A DNA stretch of 53,042 nt from Henriciella sp. GTDB taxonomy: Bacteria > Pseudomonadota > Alphaproteobacteria > Caulobacterales > Hyphomonadaceae. Every line of letters starts with the position of its first letter. The first letter of the stretch is position 1. The notes beneath the pieces are model-generated. The model saw only the letters and a program-made list of their open reading frames with translations, was not told the DNA's origin and did not search any database. A program made the translations under genes and the position numbers. The stretch spans positions 1-53,042 of the forward strand of contig JAQWGO010000122.1 of NCBI GenBank assembly GCA_029238175.1, in the 5' to 3' direction. Below, piece by piece: positions 16,414-24,513 of this stretch.

Positions 16414-16533
16414 GGCTTGTCTTCACCCCTTTTTGAGCCATTTTCAAGCCTGAACAAGAGTGTGATTGATAAGACAATATTCCTATGATAGGACTTAATG
16501 TGTTGTTAACTATACACGTCGGGACAGGCGAGC

Positions 16534-17154
16534 ATGCAACATGGGGATATCTGGCGCGGCGTTGATCTTTTGGCCGAGCATAATGATCTGACGCCGTCAG
16601 GGCTTGCCCGATTGGCTGGATTAGATGCGACCGCATTCAATAAATCTAAGCGTATGGGTAAAGATGGCCGTCTTCGCTGGCCTTCAACCGAAAGTATTTC
16701 GCGGGCTCTGTCCGCGGTTGGCGCTGGGTTTGATGATTTTGCGGCATTGGTTGAAGGGCGGCGCGGGATGACGGCCCCGCTGATCGGTTTTGCGCAAGCT
16801 GGCTCTGACGGGTTCTTTGATGATGCAGGGTTTCCGCTCGGTGGTAGTTGGGAAGAAGTCCGGTTTCCGGGCGATGAGGCCGATGGAAGCCTTTATGCCT
16901 TAGAAGTCAGCGGCGACAGTATGGAGCCTGCCTACCGGGCCGGCGACCGCATTGTCGTGTCACCCACTGCGCAGGTTAGAACCGGCGATCGCGTCGTTGC
17001 GAAAACCGTTGAGGGCGAGGTGATGGCCAAAGTTCTCACCCGGCGCACGCAGAGCAAGGTCGAACTCGCTTCATTGAATACCGATCACAAAACCCGCACG
17101 TTTAAGCCCGCAGAGCTGGCTTGGATTGCTCGCATCCTGTGGGTCAGTCAGTAA
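16534..17154 (+). CDS. S24/LexA-like transcriptional regulator with N-terminal HTH
   Basis: The 206-residue protein combines an N-terminal helix-turn-helix (about residues 5-60: VDLLAEHNDLTPSGLARLAG, FNKSKRMGKDGRLRWPS) with a C-terminal S24 peptidase domain. The catalytic Ser is in SGDSMEPAYRAGDRI and the Lys lies in RVVAKTVEGEVMAK. Such proteins are CI/LexA-like repressors that can self-cleave when RecA is activated, although many chromosomal members act as ordinary regulators. No phage genes are nearby, so this is a chromosomal regulator rather than a prophage repressor. Target genes are unknown. Confidence 0.85.
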   Translation: MQHGDIWRGVDLLAEHNDLTPSGLARLAGLDATAFNKSKRMGKDGRLRWPSTESISRALSAVGAGFDDFAALVEGRRGMTAPLIGFAQAGSDGFFDDAGFPLGGSWEEVRFPGDEADGSLYALEVSGDSMEPAYRAGDRIVVSPTAQVRTGDRVVAKTVEGEVMAKVLTRRTQSKVELASLNTDHKTRTFKPAELAWIARILWVSQ

Positions 17155-17239
17155 TTGTAATATTAGCGCTTTGTATTTCGCATGTGCAGCAAGGAATAGA
17201 CTTGCCTAAGCCCGCCTTGATGTGAAAGGACTTCTCGTC

Positions 17240-18142
17240 ATGGACTGGGATAAGCTGAAATCTTTTCATGCCGCCGCCGAGGCTGGCAGCCTCACCGCCG
17301 CTGGTGAGCGCTTGAGCATTTCGCAGTCAGCCGTTTCCAGACAGATCGCAGCGCTGGAAGAACAGTTGGGCGTTTCATTGTTCCAACGCCATGCCCGAGG
17401 GCTGGTTCTCACTGATGCTGGCCATACGTTGCATCGGTCGACAGTGGAGATGGCATCGGCCGCGCAAGGCGCTAGCGCTGCGCTGCGTGATCAGCAGGAC
17501 GTTGCGCAAGGTGACCTGATCGTGACGGCCCCCGTTGCGTTTGGGTCAACTTGGCTTGTTCCGCGCCTTGGGAAATTTGCGGCCCAGCATAGTGATATGC
17601 GGATCGACTTGCGGCTGGATGATGGTGAGAGTTACGACCTTCTCAAACTAGAGGCAGAGTGCGCAATCCGTCTTTGGGCGGCTGATAAGGCTGACCTTAT
17701 TCAACGCAAACTCGCGACGGTTGCGACAAACCTCTATGCGTCGCCAGAATATATTGAAGAATATGGGATGCCGCGCACGCCGCAAGATTTGGATAATCAT
17801 CGGATCATTGCCTATGGCGATGCGAAAAGCCCGATGAATGCGATGAGTTTCGCTGAACGTATTGGCCGTGATGATGCTGGACCGCGCAAGGCGGCGCTGA
17901 CGGTTAACAATGTTCCGGCCATGCTGCGCGCGGTTGAGGCAGGTTTGGGGGTCGCGGATTTGCCGGATTATATGGCGAGCGCTGTGCCGCGCCTGGTTCG
18001 CGTACTGGAAGATTATACGGGCCCGAGCTTTGATCTTTATTTCATCTATCCGAGTGATCTGAAGCGGTCCAAACGGATATCTGCGTTTCGGGATTTTCTA
18101 ACAACTGAAGTTGAAGCGTTCCGTAATTCGCCTTTGCGCTGA
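17240..18142 (+). CDS. LysR-family transcriptional regulator
   Basis: The 300-residue protein starts with MDWDKLKSFHAAAEAGSLT and has the LysR winged HTH (residues 4-62: AAGERLSISQSAVSRQIAALEEQLG) followed by a periplasmic-binding-protein-like effector domain. The ATG at 17240 sits 9 nt after GAAAGGA; an in-frame ATG 18 nt upstream is less likely. No obvious divergent target gene adjoins it. A candidate small RNA lies about 110 nt downstream on the same strand. Confidence 0.88.
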   Translation: MDWDKLKSFHAAAEAGSLTAAGERLSISQSAVSRQIAALEEQLGVSLFQRHARGLVLTDAGHTLHRSTVEMASAAQGASAALRDQQDVAQGDLIVTAPVAFGSTWLVPRLGKFAAQHSDMRIDLRLDDGESYDLLKLEAECAIRLWAADKADLIQRKLATVATNLYASPEYIEEYGMPRTPQDLDNHRIIAYGDAKSPMNAMSFAERIGRDDAGPRKAALTVNNVPAMLRAVEAGLGVADLPDYMASAVPRLVRVLEDYTGPSFDLYFIYPSDLKRSKRISAFRDFLTTEVEAFRNSPLR

Positions 18143-18214
18143 GATTTGCATTATTGAGGCTGTGTCAGGCTGACGCATATGCGAAATTGCATGGTGAATT
18201 TGCGGACATGCATG

Positions 18215-18243
18215 TTGCAATTACAACTAATTCTCCCATATAG
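18215..18243 (+). promoter_or_regulatory. Sigma-70-like promoter of candidate small RNA
   Basis: TTGCAA (18215-18220) is followed after 17 nt by ATATAG (18238-18243). This would start transcription near 18250, just before the structured region described next. TATAGC with an 18-nt spacer is an equivalent reading of the -10. Confidence 0.5.
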
Positions 18244-18249
18244 CGCGTG

Positions 18250-18357
18250 TGTTAAGGTCTCGGACACAACCCGATCTTTCCTCCGATTGGGCGTTTCCTC
18301 CCCCAGACGAGACCGCACTTTAAGCCCGGCGCGTTCAAACGCAGCCGGGCTTTTTTT
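18250..18357 (+). ncRNA. Candidate anti-Shine-Dalgarno small RNA (copy 1)
   Basis: Between the LysR gene and ttcA lies a compact structured element. An outer stem GGTCTCG (18256-18262) / CGAGACC (18308-18314) encloses an inner hairpin CCCGATC (18270-18276) / GATTGGG (18285-18291) whose loop is TTTCCTCC. A second TTTCCTCC run (18294-18304) is left unpaired before the outer stem closes. A strong intrinsic terminator follows: AAGCCCGGC (18322-18330) / GCCGGGC (18344-18350) and seven T. Exposed CCUCC motifs complementary to ribosome-binding sites are the hallmark of the alphaproteobacterial CuckooRNA/CcsR and alpha-r14-type small RNAs. Expected role: block translation initiation of target mRNAs. 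A second, similarly built element is at 42851-42945. Confidence 0.65.
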
Positions 18358-18390
18358 GTGTGCTAGAGGCGTCAGCGCCCCGGACCGTAC

Positions 18391-19263
18391 TTAGAACGGC
18401 ACGCCGTCGTCGGTTTCGCCTTTGCCGCCGACGGCTAGCCCGGCAAAATCAAACAAGCTGGCATCATGTAAATGGCTTGGACGGACCGTTGCCATTGCGT
18501 GGGCCATGACTTGCCTGACGCCGGGCTTTTTACGCTCCCATTCGTCTAGCATTTGCTTCATGGCGACGCGCTGTAATCCGTCTTGTGAACCGCACAGGTT
18601 GCAGGGAATGATTGGGAACTTCATGGCTTGTGAGAATTTTTCCAGATCGTCCTCTGCGCAAGTGATGAGGGGACGATAGACCATCACGTCGCCTTCATCA
18701 TTGAGCAGTTTGGGCGGCATCGCTGCTAAACGACCGCCATGAACAAGGTTCATCATGAAGGTTTCAAGCGCATCATCGCGGTGATGGCCGAGGATGATGG
18801 CGTCGCAACCCTCTTCGCGGGCGATGCGATACAGGGTACCGCGCCGCAAACGTGAACATAGCGCGCAGAAAGTTCGATCGGCAGAGATTTTCTCCGTTAC
18901 GATTGAATAAGTGTCCTCTGTCTCAATTCGATAGGGGACGCCCGTCGTCTCTAACCACTCGGGCAGGATATGCTTTGGAAAGCCAGGCTGTCCTTGATCA
19001 AGATTACAGGCGAGAAGATCGACCGGAAGTGCGCCTTGCCACTGCAAATCAAGCAAAACCGATAGCAAGCCATAGCTATCCTTGCCACCAGATAGGCAAA
19101 CCAGCCATTTGGGCTTCTTTGCCGCGCTGCGATCAACCAATCCATATTGGTCGATGACCTGCAAAGCATTCCGTACCAACCGCTTGCGCAGTTTCTTGAA
19201 GCTGACGCTGGAAGGCACGTCTTTGAAGATTGGGGGGACGGTTGAGAATGATGTATCGGCCAT
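18391..19263 (-). CDS. ttcA: tRNA 2-thiocytidine(32) synthetase TtcA
   Basis: The 290-residue protein is TtcA, which thiolates cytidine 32 in certain tRNAs using ATP and an iron-sulfur cluster. The PP-loop is [10 protein letters not shown], and the two CxxC pairs that hold the cluster are in CALCSRL and CNLCGS. I set the start at 19263 ([13 protein letters not shown]); an extension to 19341 would add 26 unconserved residues and overlap the divergent DUF4287 gene. The ribosome site is weak (AAGACA). Confidence 0.93.
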   Translation of the reverse strand: MADTSFSTVPPIFKDVPSSVSFKKLRKRLVRNALQVIDQYGLVDRSAAKKPKWLVCLSGGKDSYGLLSVLLDLQWQGALPVDLLACNLDQGQPGFPKHILPEWLETTGVPYRIETEDTYSIVTEKISADRTFCALCSRLRRGTLYRIAREEGCDAIILGHHRDDALETFMMNLVHGGRLAAMPPKLLNDEGDVMVYRPLITCAEDDLEKFSQAMKFPIIPCNLCGSQDGLQRVAMKQMLDEWERKKPGVRQVMAHAMATVRPSHLHDASLFDFAGLAVGGKGETDDGVPF

Positions 19264-19328
19264 GCCGTGTCTTGATCTGTTCAAGGCGATGACGTCAAGA
19301 TACGTTTCGCTGATTGGGAGGAAACGAG

Positions 19329-19886
19329 ATGGCGAAATCACCAGAAGAGCTGCGCGACACGATGATTGCGAACTTGCCTGAGAAAACCGGTAAGCCGCTG
19401 GAGGATTGGGTCACTTTGTTGAAGGCGAGCGGCCTAGAAAAGCATGGCGAGATGATGAAACTGCTCAAAGGTGAGCATGGGGTCAGCCACGGTTTTGCAA
19501 ATCTAATTGTTCACATGGCGCGCGGCGGGATTGAACCGGGGCCAGCTGATCCGGTGGCTGAACAGTATGCTGGGGCGAAAGCTGGGTTGAAGCCGATCTA
19601 TGACGCGGTCATCGCCTTTGTTTCTGCGCTTGGTGATGATTTGGAAATATCGCCGAAGAAAACGTATGTCAGTTTGCGGTGCTCCAAACAGTTTGCGCTG
19701 CTTCAGCCTTCTACCAAAACGCGGGTTGATCTGGGCATCAATCTGAAAGGGCGAGACCCCGAAGGGCGCTTGGAGGCGTCTGGCAGCTTTAATGGCATGG
19801 TCAGCCACCGCGTGCGCTTGGCCGAGGTTTCAGATTTCGACGCTGACGTGCAGGCGTGGCTGAAAGACGCTTACGATGCGGCTTAA
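19329..19886 (+). CDS. DUF4287/DUF5655 domain protein
   Basis: The 185-residue protein has an N-terminal DUF4287 domain ([21 protein letters not shown], then [17 protein letters not shown]) and a C-terminal DUF5655-like domain ([15 protein letters not shown] ... [27 protein letters not shown]). Functions of both are not established; DUF5655 is often associated with DNA-end or restriction-like proteins, so a nucleic-acid role is possible. The start at 19329 follows a GGGAGGAAA site. Its TAA is immediately next to the TAG of the opposite-strand GIY-YIG gene. Confidence 0.8.
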   Translation: MAKSPEELRDTMIANLPEKTGKPLEDWVTLLKASGLEKHGEMMKLLKGEHGVSHGFANLIVHMARGGIEPGPADPVAEQYAGAKAGLKPIYDAVIAFVSALGDDLEISPKKTYVSLRCSKQFALLQPSTKTRVDLGINLKGRDPEGRLEASGSFNGMVSHRVRLAEVSDFDADVQAWLKDAYDAA

Positions 19887-20393
19887 CTAAGCCGCTTTAT
19901 CGTTCAGCTTATAATAATCGCGGGTCGTTGAGGCAGCGAGCTTTGCATCGGCTTGATCTTGTTTCGGCGCAGGCTTGGCGTGCTTTCCGATGCCATAATA
20001 CTCTTCTGCGCACATCCAACGACGCTTTAAGTCCTTATGGTTTGGCGCATCGCAAGCATCTTTCGGCATTAGCATGCGGTTGAGCTTTGGGCGGTGCTTG
20101 CGGATCAGGTCTTCTTCAATCCGTTGGCGTTTGCTTTCAGAGCGGACGCACAAGAAATGACGTTCTGATGCGCCTTTCTTCTGGGCTTCGATCCACCGCT
20201 CATGCCCAATGAGGCGCGACTGAAGATTAGACGCTTTGCCGATATAGACCGGCTTTAGCCAGAAAATGCAGGTTCGTTTCACCATGAGGTATATCCCGCC
20301 AGCGTCCGGAATAGCATTGTCATTTTTAGCTTTCTGGAAGCGCCAATCTTCACGCGTTTCACCGCTCCAAGTGTACCAACGATCAAAAAACAT
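19887..20393 (-). CDS. GIY-YIG nuclease-like protein
   Basis: The 168-residue protein contains a GIY-YIG core: GGIYLMVKR..., then VYIGKASNLQSRLIGHERW (the YIG plus the catalytic Arg), and the metal-binding Glu in IEEDLIRKHRPKLN. It is a small stand-alone nuclease-like domain with an N-terminal WYTWSGETREDWRF extension and a basic/disordered tail. The spacing between the GIY and YIG parts is longer than in minimal family members. Role unknown; possibilities are DNA repair or a solitary homing-type domain. Two direct GGTTAAC repeats lie just upstream (20415-20442). Confidence 0.78.
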   Translation of the reverse strand: MFFDRWYTWSGETREDWRFQKAKNDNAIPDAGGIYLMVKRTCIFWLKPVYIGKASNLQSRLIGHERWIEAQKKGASERHFLCVRSESKRQRIEEDLIRKHRPKLNRMLMPKDACDAPNHKDLKRRWMCAEEYYGIGKHAKPAPKQDQADAKLAASTTRDYYKLNDKAA

Positions 20394-20454
20394 GACTAAA
20401 CTCTCCGCTTCGAAGGTTAACAGATACGATCAATCGGTTAACCAATTGCCAACG

Positions 20455-21039
20455 CTAAGAGGTCAGGGCCAAGGCTTTTCGAACCGGCGCGAAAGTCATG
20501 CGGTGATGGGGGCAGGGACCAAGTCGATTTAAGGCTTCAGTATGGGCGGCTGTGCCGTAGCCTTTATGCGCGCTGAAGCCGTATTCCGGATAATTATCGC
20601 ATATCTCAATCATAAGCCGATCACGTGCATTCTTGGCGAGGATTGAGGCCGCTGAAATCGCAGGTTCCGTCAGGTCGCCCTTTATGATCGCGGTCGCTGG
20701 CGCAGGAAGGTCTTTGGGCAGTGCGTTACCGTCGATAATGATGTGCGTTGGTGTTGCACCAAGTGTCGCAATTGCGCGCTGCATCGCCATGAATGTCGCT
20801 TCGCGGATGTTAAACTCATCTATATCTTCTGGGCTGAAATGTGAAACGGCCCAGTATGCGGCTTTCGCTTTGATCTTCGGTTCAAGCGCTAAGCGTTTCT
20901 TTTCGCTTAGCTTTTTGGAGTCGGTCAGTCCTTCGATTGGCTGACTTGGATCAAGGATCACCGCGCCAGCCGTTACAGGGCCAGCCCATGGGCCACGTCC
21001 GGCCTCGTCTACGCCGCAGATCAGGTCTAAAGATATCAT
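20455..21039 (-). CDS. rnhB: Ribonuclease HII
   Basis: The 194-residue enzyme is RNase HII, which nicks RNA at RNA-DNA junctions to remove single ribonucleotides and primer remnants. Motifs: CGVDEAGRGPWAGPV (first catalytic Asp-Glu), DSKKLSEKKR, IIDGNALP (catalytic Asp) and SAASILAKNARDR (catalytic Asp nearby), ending HRMTFAPVR. It is divergent from the quinone oxidoreductase at 21074. Confidence 0.95.
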   Translation of the reverse strand: MISLDLICGVDEAGRGPWAGPVTAGAVILDPSQPIEGLTDSKKLSEKKRLALEPKIKAKAAYWAVSHFSPEDIDEFNIREATFMAMQRAIATLGATPTHIIIDGNALPKDLPAPATAIIKGDLTEPAISAASILAKNARDRLMIEICDNYPEYGFSAHKGYGTAAHTEALNRLGPCPHHRMTFAPVRKALALTS

Positions 21040-21073
21040 AAGTGCTTAAAATAGTGATTCCGGAGAGGCCGCC

Positions 21074-22045
21074 ATGACAGACCCTTATGTGATTGAGTTT
21101 TCTGAAACGGGTGGACCCGAGGTGATGAAGAAAGTCGCCCGGGCACCGCGCCAGCCGAGTGCCGGGCAAGTTTTGGTTCGCCAAACAGCGGCGGGATTGA
21201 ATTTCATCGATACATATTACCGGACAGGTCTGTATCCCGCCAAGTTACCTTTCGTTCCCGGCTCTGAAGGGGCGGGTATTGTTGAAGCAGTCGGAGAAGG
21301 TGTTTCGCATATTAGTGTTGGTGACCGCGTCGCGTATTTGGGCGCGGGGACGTATTCGACCCATTATACGGGGCCTGCTGCAACAATGCTGAAATTGCCG
21401 GAGGGTATTTCAGAAGAGGATGCGGCAGCGGTGCTGTTAAAAGGCCTGACGGCTTGGATGCTTCTGTTTGAAATTCGCCGGGCTTCGCCGGGTGATACAG
21501 CCTTGGTTTGGGCCCCAGTTGGCGGAGTTGGCAGCCTTCTCTTGCCATGGGCAACGGCGATGGGCGTTCGGGTCATTGCGGTAACGTCGAGCGAAGAGAA
21601 AGCTGCCCGCGCGAAAGCGTTAGGGGCGTCAGATGTCGTCTTCTCTAATACTGATGTTGCGGCGCAAGTGCGTGAGCTAACGGATGGCGAGGGTGTTGAT
21701 GTTAGCTATGACAGTGTCGGCAAAGCTTCGGCTCAGGCTTCACTGAATAGTCTAAAGCCGCGTGGGTGGTGGATCAGTTATGGCAATGCATCTGGCGCGG
21801 TCGAGCCTTTAGCGCCAGGCGTTCTGGGGGCTAAAGGGTCGCTTGTGCTCACGCGGCCAATTTTGTTTTCGTTCGTCAGCACGCCAGACGAAATGCGCAA
21901 AGGCGCTGCGGCTCTATTTGGTGCGCTGAGGTCAGGAACGATTCAGGCGAATATTGGTCAAACGTTTGCCATGTCAGAGGCGGGTGATGCTCACCGGGCT
22001 ATCGAAAGCGGAAAGACGGTTGGGTCGACGCTACTCTTGCCCTGA
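21074..22045 (+). CDS. NADPH:quinone reductase (QOR1-type MDR)
   Basis: The 323-residue protein matches the classical E. coli QorA plan more closely than the copy at 335: AAGLNFIDTYYRTGLYP, PFVPGSEGAGIVEAVGEGV, the loop VWAPVGGVGSLLLPWATAMG for NADPH, and GAEVSYDSVGKA-type strands. It lacks zinc ligands. It should carry out NADPH-dependent reduction of quinones. A GGAGAGG site precedes the ATG. Its 3' end overlaps the M23 peptidase gene by 15 nt, tail to tail. Confidence 0.9.
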   Translation: MTDPYVIEFSETGGPEVMKKVARAPRQPSAGQVLVRQTAAGLNFIDTYYRTGLYPAKLPFVPGSEGAGIVEAVGEGVSHISVGDRVAYLGAGTYSTHYTGPAATMLKLPEGISEEDAAAVLLKGLTAWMLLFEIRRASPGDTALVWAPVGGVGSLLLPWATAMGVRVIAVTSSEEKAARAKALGASDVVFSNTDVAAQVRELTDGEGVDVSYDSVGKASAQASLNSLKPRGWWISYGNASGAVEPLAPGVLGAKGSLVLTRPILFSFVSTPDEMRKGAAALFGALRSGTIQANIGQTFAMSEAGDAHRAIESGKTVGSTLLLP

Positions 22046-22936
22046 TGCGTGCGGCTCTAGCTCAAGCAAAAGCGCGGGATCGATATAGAAGTCACGCTTG
22101 CGACTGTCGCTGCCTGGATTGCGCCACTTCACAGCCCAATGCAGATGCGGGCCTGTGGTGCGCCCGGTGTTCCCAGATGCACCAAGCCGTTCCCCAACAG
22201 ATACTGTGTCACCGGGTGCAACGTCTACAGCCGACATATGCATGAAGACTGAAACCAGTCCGTCACCATGGTCCAGAAACACTGTGCCGCCTTCATAATA
22301 AAGGTCTTCATCGCCGAGGATCACTGTTCCGGCCGCTGGCGCTACAATCGATGTGCCGATTGGGACGGCGATGTCATAGCCATAGTGCACTGAAGTTTTG
22401 TCGCACGGCTTTCCGTCTTTGCCGACGCCGATATATTTTCGCGCTGGACCGAAAGGCGACGACATCGGACCATCTGTGGGAACAATGAAGCCGCTGCGCG
22501 CGCCGTTACCGTCTGAAAATGTACCAAATGCGTTTTGTTTTGTTTGCCAGCTGCGGCCAGCATGGGCTTTTTGTTCGGGCGTGCGTGCATCAACTTTGTC
22601 GCAATCTAGCCCTTCAATTGTACGAAACGGATCATCTCGCTTTGCGAGCGTGACCAGTTGCGGCGGCAAGTCGTGTTCTTTTGAAGCGACCTTCAGTTCG
22701 AGTGTTTCGGTTCGCAATAGGCCAATCGTGCCAACTCCATCTGCATTAACCGGTACTTCCCGCTTTGCTTCACCGTTTGGGCCCGACACGATCAGTGTGC
22801 TTTCAGCAGGCGCAGAGCATAAAAGCAGGCCACCTTGTGTGGCTTGCCCTGAACATGTCAGTGTTTCTGCTGCGATAGCAGGAGCGGGCAGGCCGACCCA
22901 GATCGCAACAATTAAAAGCCAGTCGCGCAGAAACAT
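22031..22936 (-). CDS. M23-family metallopeptidase, exported
   Basis: The 301-residue protein has a signal peptide (residues 1-22, ending APAIAA) and a C-terminal M23/LytM domain. The zinc site is intact: HYGYDIA (HxxxD), FMHMSAV and GPHLHWAVKW (HxH). Residues between are a linker/immunoglobulin-like segment (SPAESTLIVSGPNG...). It should be a periplasmic peptidoglycan endopeptidase. It is the second M23 protein in the window and is distinct from the lipoprotein form at 4321. The DUF2093 gene ends immediately before its start. Confidence 0.88.
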   Translation of the reverse strand: MFLRDWLLIVAIWVGLPAPAIAAETLTCSGQATQGGLLLCSAPAESTLIVSGPNGEAKREVPVNADGVGTIGLLRTETLELKVASKEHDLPPQLVTLAKRDDPFRTIEGLDCDKVDARTPEQKAHAGRSWQTKQNAFGTFSDGNGARSGFIVPTDGPMSSPFGPARKYIGVGKDGKPCDKTSVHYGYDIAVPIGTSIVAPAAGTVILGDEDLYYEGGTVFLDHGDGLVSVFMHMSAVDVAPGDTVSVGERLGASGNTGRTTGPHLHWAVKWRNPGSDSRKRDFYIDPALLLELEPHASGQE

Positions 22937-23146
22937 CTAAGCTTTCTCGACCATGCGAGAAGCGGCTGCAGCTGCGTCGACATAGGCTTCCTGCAAGTCG
23001 ACACTCCAATAGCGCAGCGCCGCGAGCGGGATTTTTCGGCCGGTTACTGCGCATATGACATAGTCGCCCGCCGCGATTAGATCGAGGTCGGCATCTAGGT
23101 ATTTGATATGAGCTTCGCCGGGTTGGCGGTTCGTTTTCTTAAGCAT
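22937..23146 (-). CDS. DUF2093 domain-containing protein
   Basis: This small protein (about 69 residues from the ATG at 23146, or 76 from 23167) matches DUF2093, a family restricted mainly to Alphaproteobacteria: [24 protein letters not shown], then [19 protein letters not shown]. Function unknown. Its TAG is directly followed by the ATG of the M23 peptidase gene (0 nt), so the two are probably one transcript, divergent from recA. Confidence 0.8.
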   Translation of the reverse strand: MLKKTNRQPGEAHIKYLDADLDLIAAGDYVICAVTGRKIPLAALRYWSVDLQEAYVDAAAAASRMVEKA

Positions 23147-23216
23147 GAACACACCATGCCCCATCACGAACCTGTTGAAAAGACTCCTGTTCCAGAAGTT
23201 TCTGCTTTGTTCTTCG

Positions 23217-23231
23217 GAACATATGTGGTAC
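23217..23231. promoter_or_regulatory. Candidate LexA (SOS) box upstream of recA
   Basis: GAAC-N7-GTAC at 23217-23231 differs at one base from the alphaproteobacterial LexA direct repeat GAAC-N7-GAAC (equivalently GTTC-N7-GTTC). A GTTC at 23209-23212 with a 4-nt gap also forms an inverted repeat with the first GAAC. The site is 70-85 nt upstream of the recA start, a usual position. Confidence 0.55.
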
Positions 23232-23300
23232 GAAATTCTCAGCGGGCGATCCGGAGCCTATTTCAAACCGGGTATTGTTATAGACGAAAGGAAGCGACTC

Positions 23301-24392
23301 ATGGCCAAAGCAAACTTACAACTCGTGGATAAGGAATCCGGTGTGGATAAGCAGAAAGCTCTAGAAACGGCGCTCTCCAATATTGATCGTGCCTTTGGTA
23401 AAGGTTCGGTCATGCGGCTGGGTGAGAAAACATCAATGGATGTTGAGTCGATCCCAACTGGGTCACTCGGCCTAGATATCGCACTTGGTATTGGTGGTTT
23501 ACCAAAAGGCCGTGTGATTGAAATTTATGGACCTGAAAGTTCCGGTAAGACGACACTCGCTTTGCATGTCGCTGCAGAAGCACAAAAGAATGGAGGCGTG
23601 TGCGCCTTCATTGATGCCGAGCATGCGCTTGATCCTGTTTACGCAGGAAAACTAGGCGTCGATTTGGACGATCTACTCGTCTCGCAACCAGATACAGGTG
23701 AGCAAGCGCTAGAAATTGCCGATACGCTCGTTCGGTCTGGCGCGGTTGATGTTTTGATTGTCGATTCGGTTGCGGCGCTTACGCCTCGCGCCGAAATTGA
23801 AGGTGAAATGGGCGATAGTTTGCCCGGCCTGCAAGCGCGATTGATGAGCCAGGCGCTTCGTAAACTGACAGGCTCAATCTCTAAGTCGAACTGTATGGTG
23901 ATTTTCATCAACCAGATCCGGATGAAGATTGGTGTGATGTTTGGTAGCCCAGAGACGACATCTGGCGGTAACGCGCTGAAGTTCTATGCCTCAGTCCGGT
24001 TGGATATTCGCCGGATTGGTGCCCTGAAGGACCGTGATGAAATCGTTGGTAACCAGACTCGCGTCAAAGTGGTGAAGAATAAGGTTGCACCGCCATTCCG
24101 GCAGGTTGAGTTTGATATCATCTATGGAGAAGGTATCTCTAAAACAGGTGAGCTGATTGATCTTGGCGTTAAATGCGAAGTTATTGAAAAGTCCGGTTCT
24201 TGGTATTCTTACGGCACAGAGCGTATTGGTCAGGGACGTGAAAAAACACGAGCGTTTCTGAAAGCGCATCCGGCGATGGCGGACGAAATTGAGATGGAAA
24301 TTCGTAAACGTTCAGGGCTGCTATCCGATGTTTTGCTTAGCGAAGGCGGCGGCGCTGAGGCTGACGGAGAAGACACAGCCAAAGCAAGTTAG
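23301..24392 (+). CDS. recA: Recombinase RecA
   Basis: The 363-residue protein is a full RecA: Walker [39 protein letters not shown] (Walker B region), the L2 loop [13 protein letters not shown] and the C-terminal domain ending in a short acidic tail. It forms filaments on single-stranded DNA, pairs homologues, and triggers LexA-type self-cleavage. The ATG at 23301 follows AAAGGAAG and gives the normal N-terminus [11 protein letters not shown]; the open frame runs further upstream, but that part covers the promoter. No recX or lexA adjoins it; alaS is next, as in many Alphaproteobacteria. Confidence 0.97.
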   Translation: MAKANLQLVDKESGVDKQKALETALSNIDRAFGKGSVMRLGEKTSMDVESIPTGSLGLDIALGIGGLPKGRVIEIYGPESSGKTTLALHVAAEAQKNGGVCAFIDAEHALDPVYAGKLGVDLDDLLVSQPDTGEQALEIADTLVRSGAVDVLIVDSVAALTPRAEIEGEMGDSLPGLQARLMSQALRKLTGSISKSNCMVIFINQIRMKIGVMFGSPETTSGGNALKFYASVRLDIRRIGALKDRDEIVGNQTRVKVVKNKVAPPFRQVEFDIIYGEGISKTGELIDLGVKCEVIEKSGSWYSYGTERIGQGREKTRAFLKAHPAMADEIEMEIRKRSGLLSDVLLSEGGGAEADGEDTAKAS

Positions 24393-24408
24393 GTCCTCAA
24401 AACTAGCA

Positions 24409-24453
24409 ATATATGCAACGCGTCAGCTTAACGGCTTGGCGCGTTGCATATAT
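24409..24453. repeat. Perfect 14-bp inverted repeat between recA and alaS
   Basis: ATATATGCAACGCG (24409-24422) and CGCGTTGCATATAT (24440-24453) are exact inverted copies around a 17-nt loop with a minor inner pairing. There is no T-run after it, so it is not a standard intrinsic terminator; it may attenuate or process the recA transcript or control alaS. Confidence 0.6.
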
Positions 24454-24513
24454 GGTCATATATCCTGCAGCTGAATAAGCATTCCGGCTGGGGTGCGGGC
24501 TAAAGGAAATTCC

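Noticed and set aside
16500-16533. Palindrome near GTTAAC upstream of the S24 regulator
   Set aside because: Only a short central GTTAAC palindrome; arms outside do not pair, so no clear operator.
16534-20393. Phage or mobile-element origin for the S24 regulator and GIY-YIG gene
   Set aside because: No integrase, structural phage genes or attachment repeats nearby; both are surrounded by housekeeping genes.
23145-23300. N-terminal extension of RecA to an earlier ATG
   Set aside because: The extension has no similarity to RecA and covers the promoter and SOS-box region; the ATG at 23301 has a good ribosome site.
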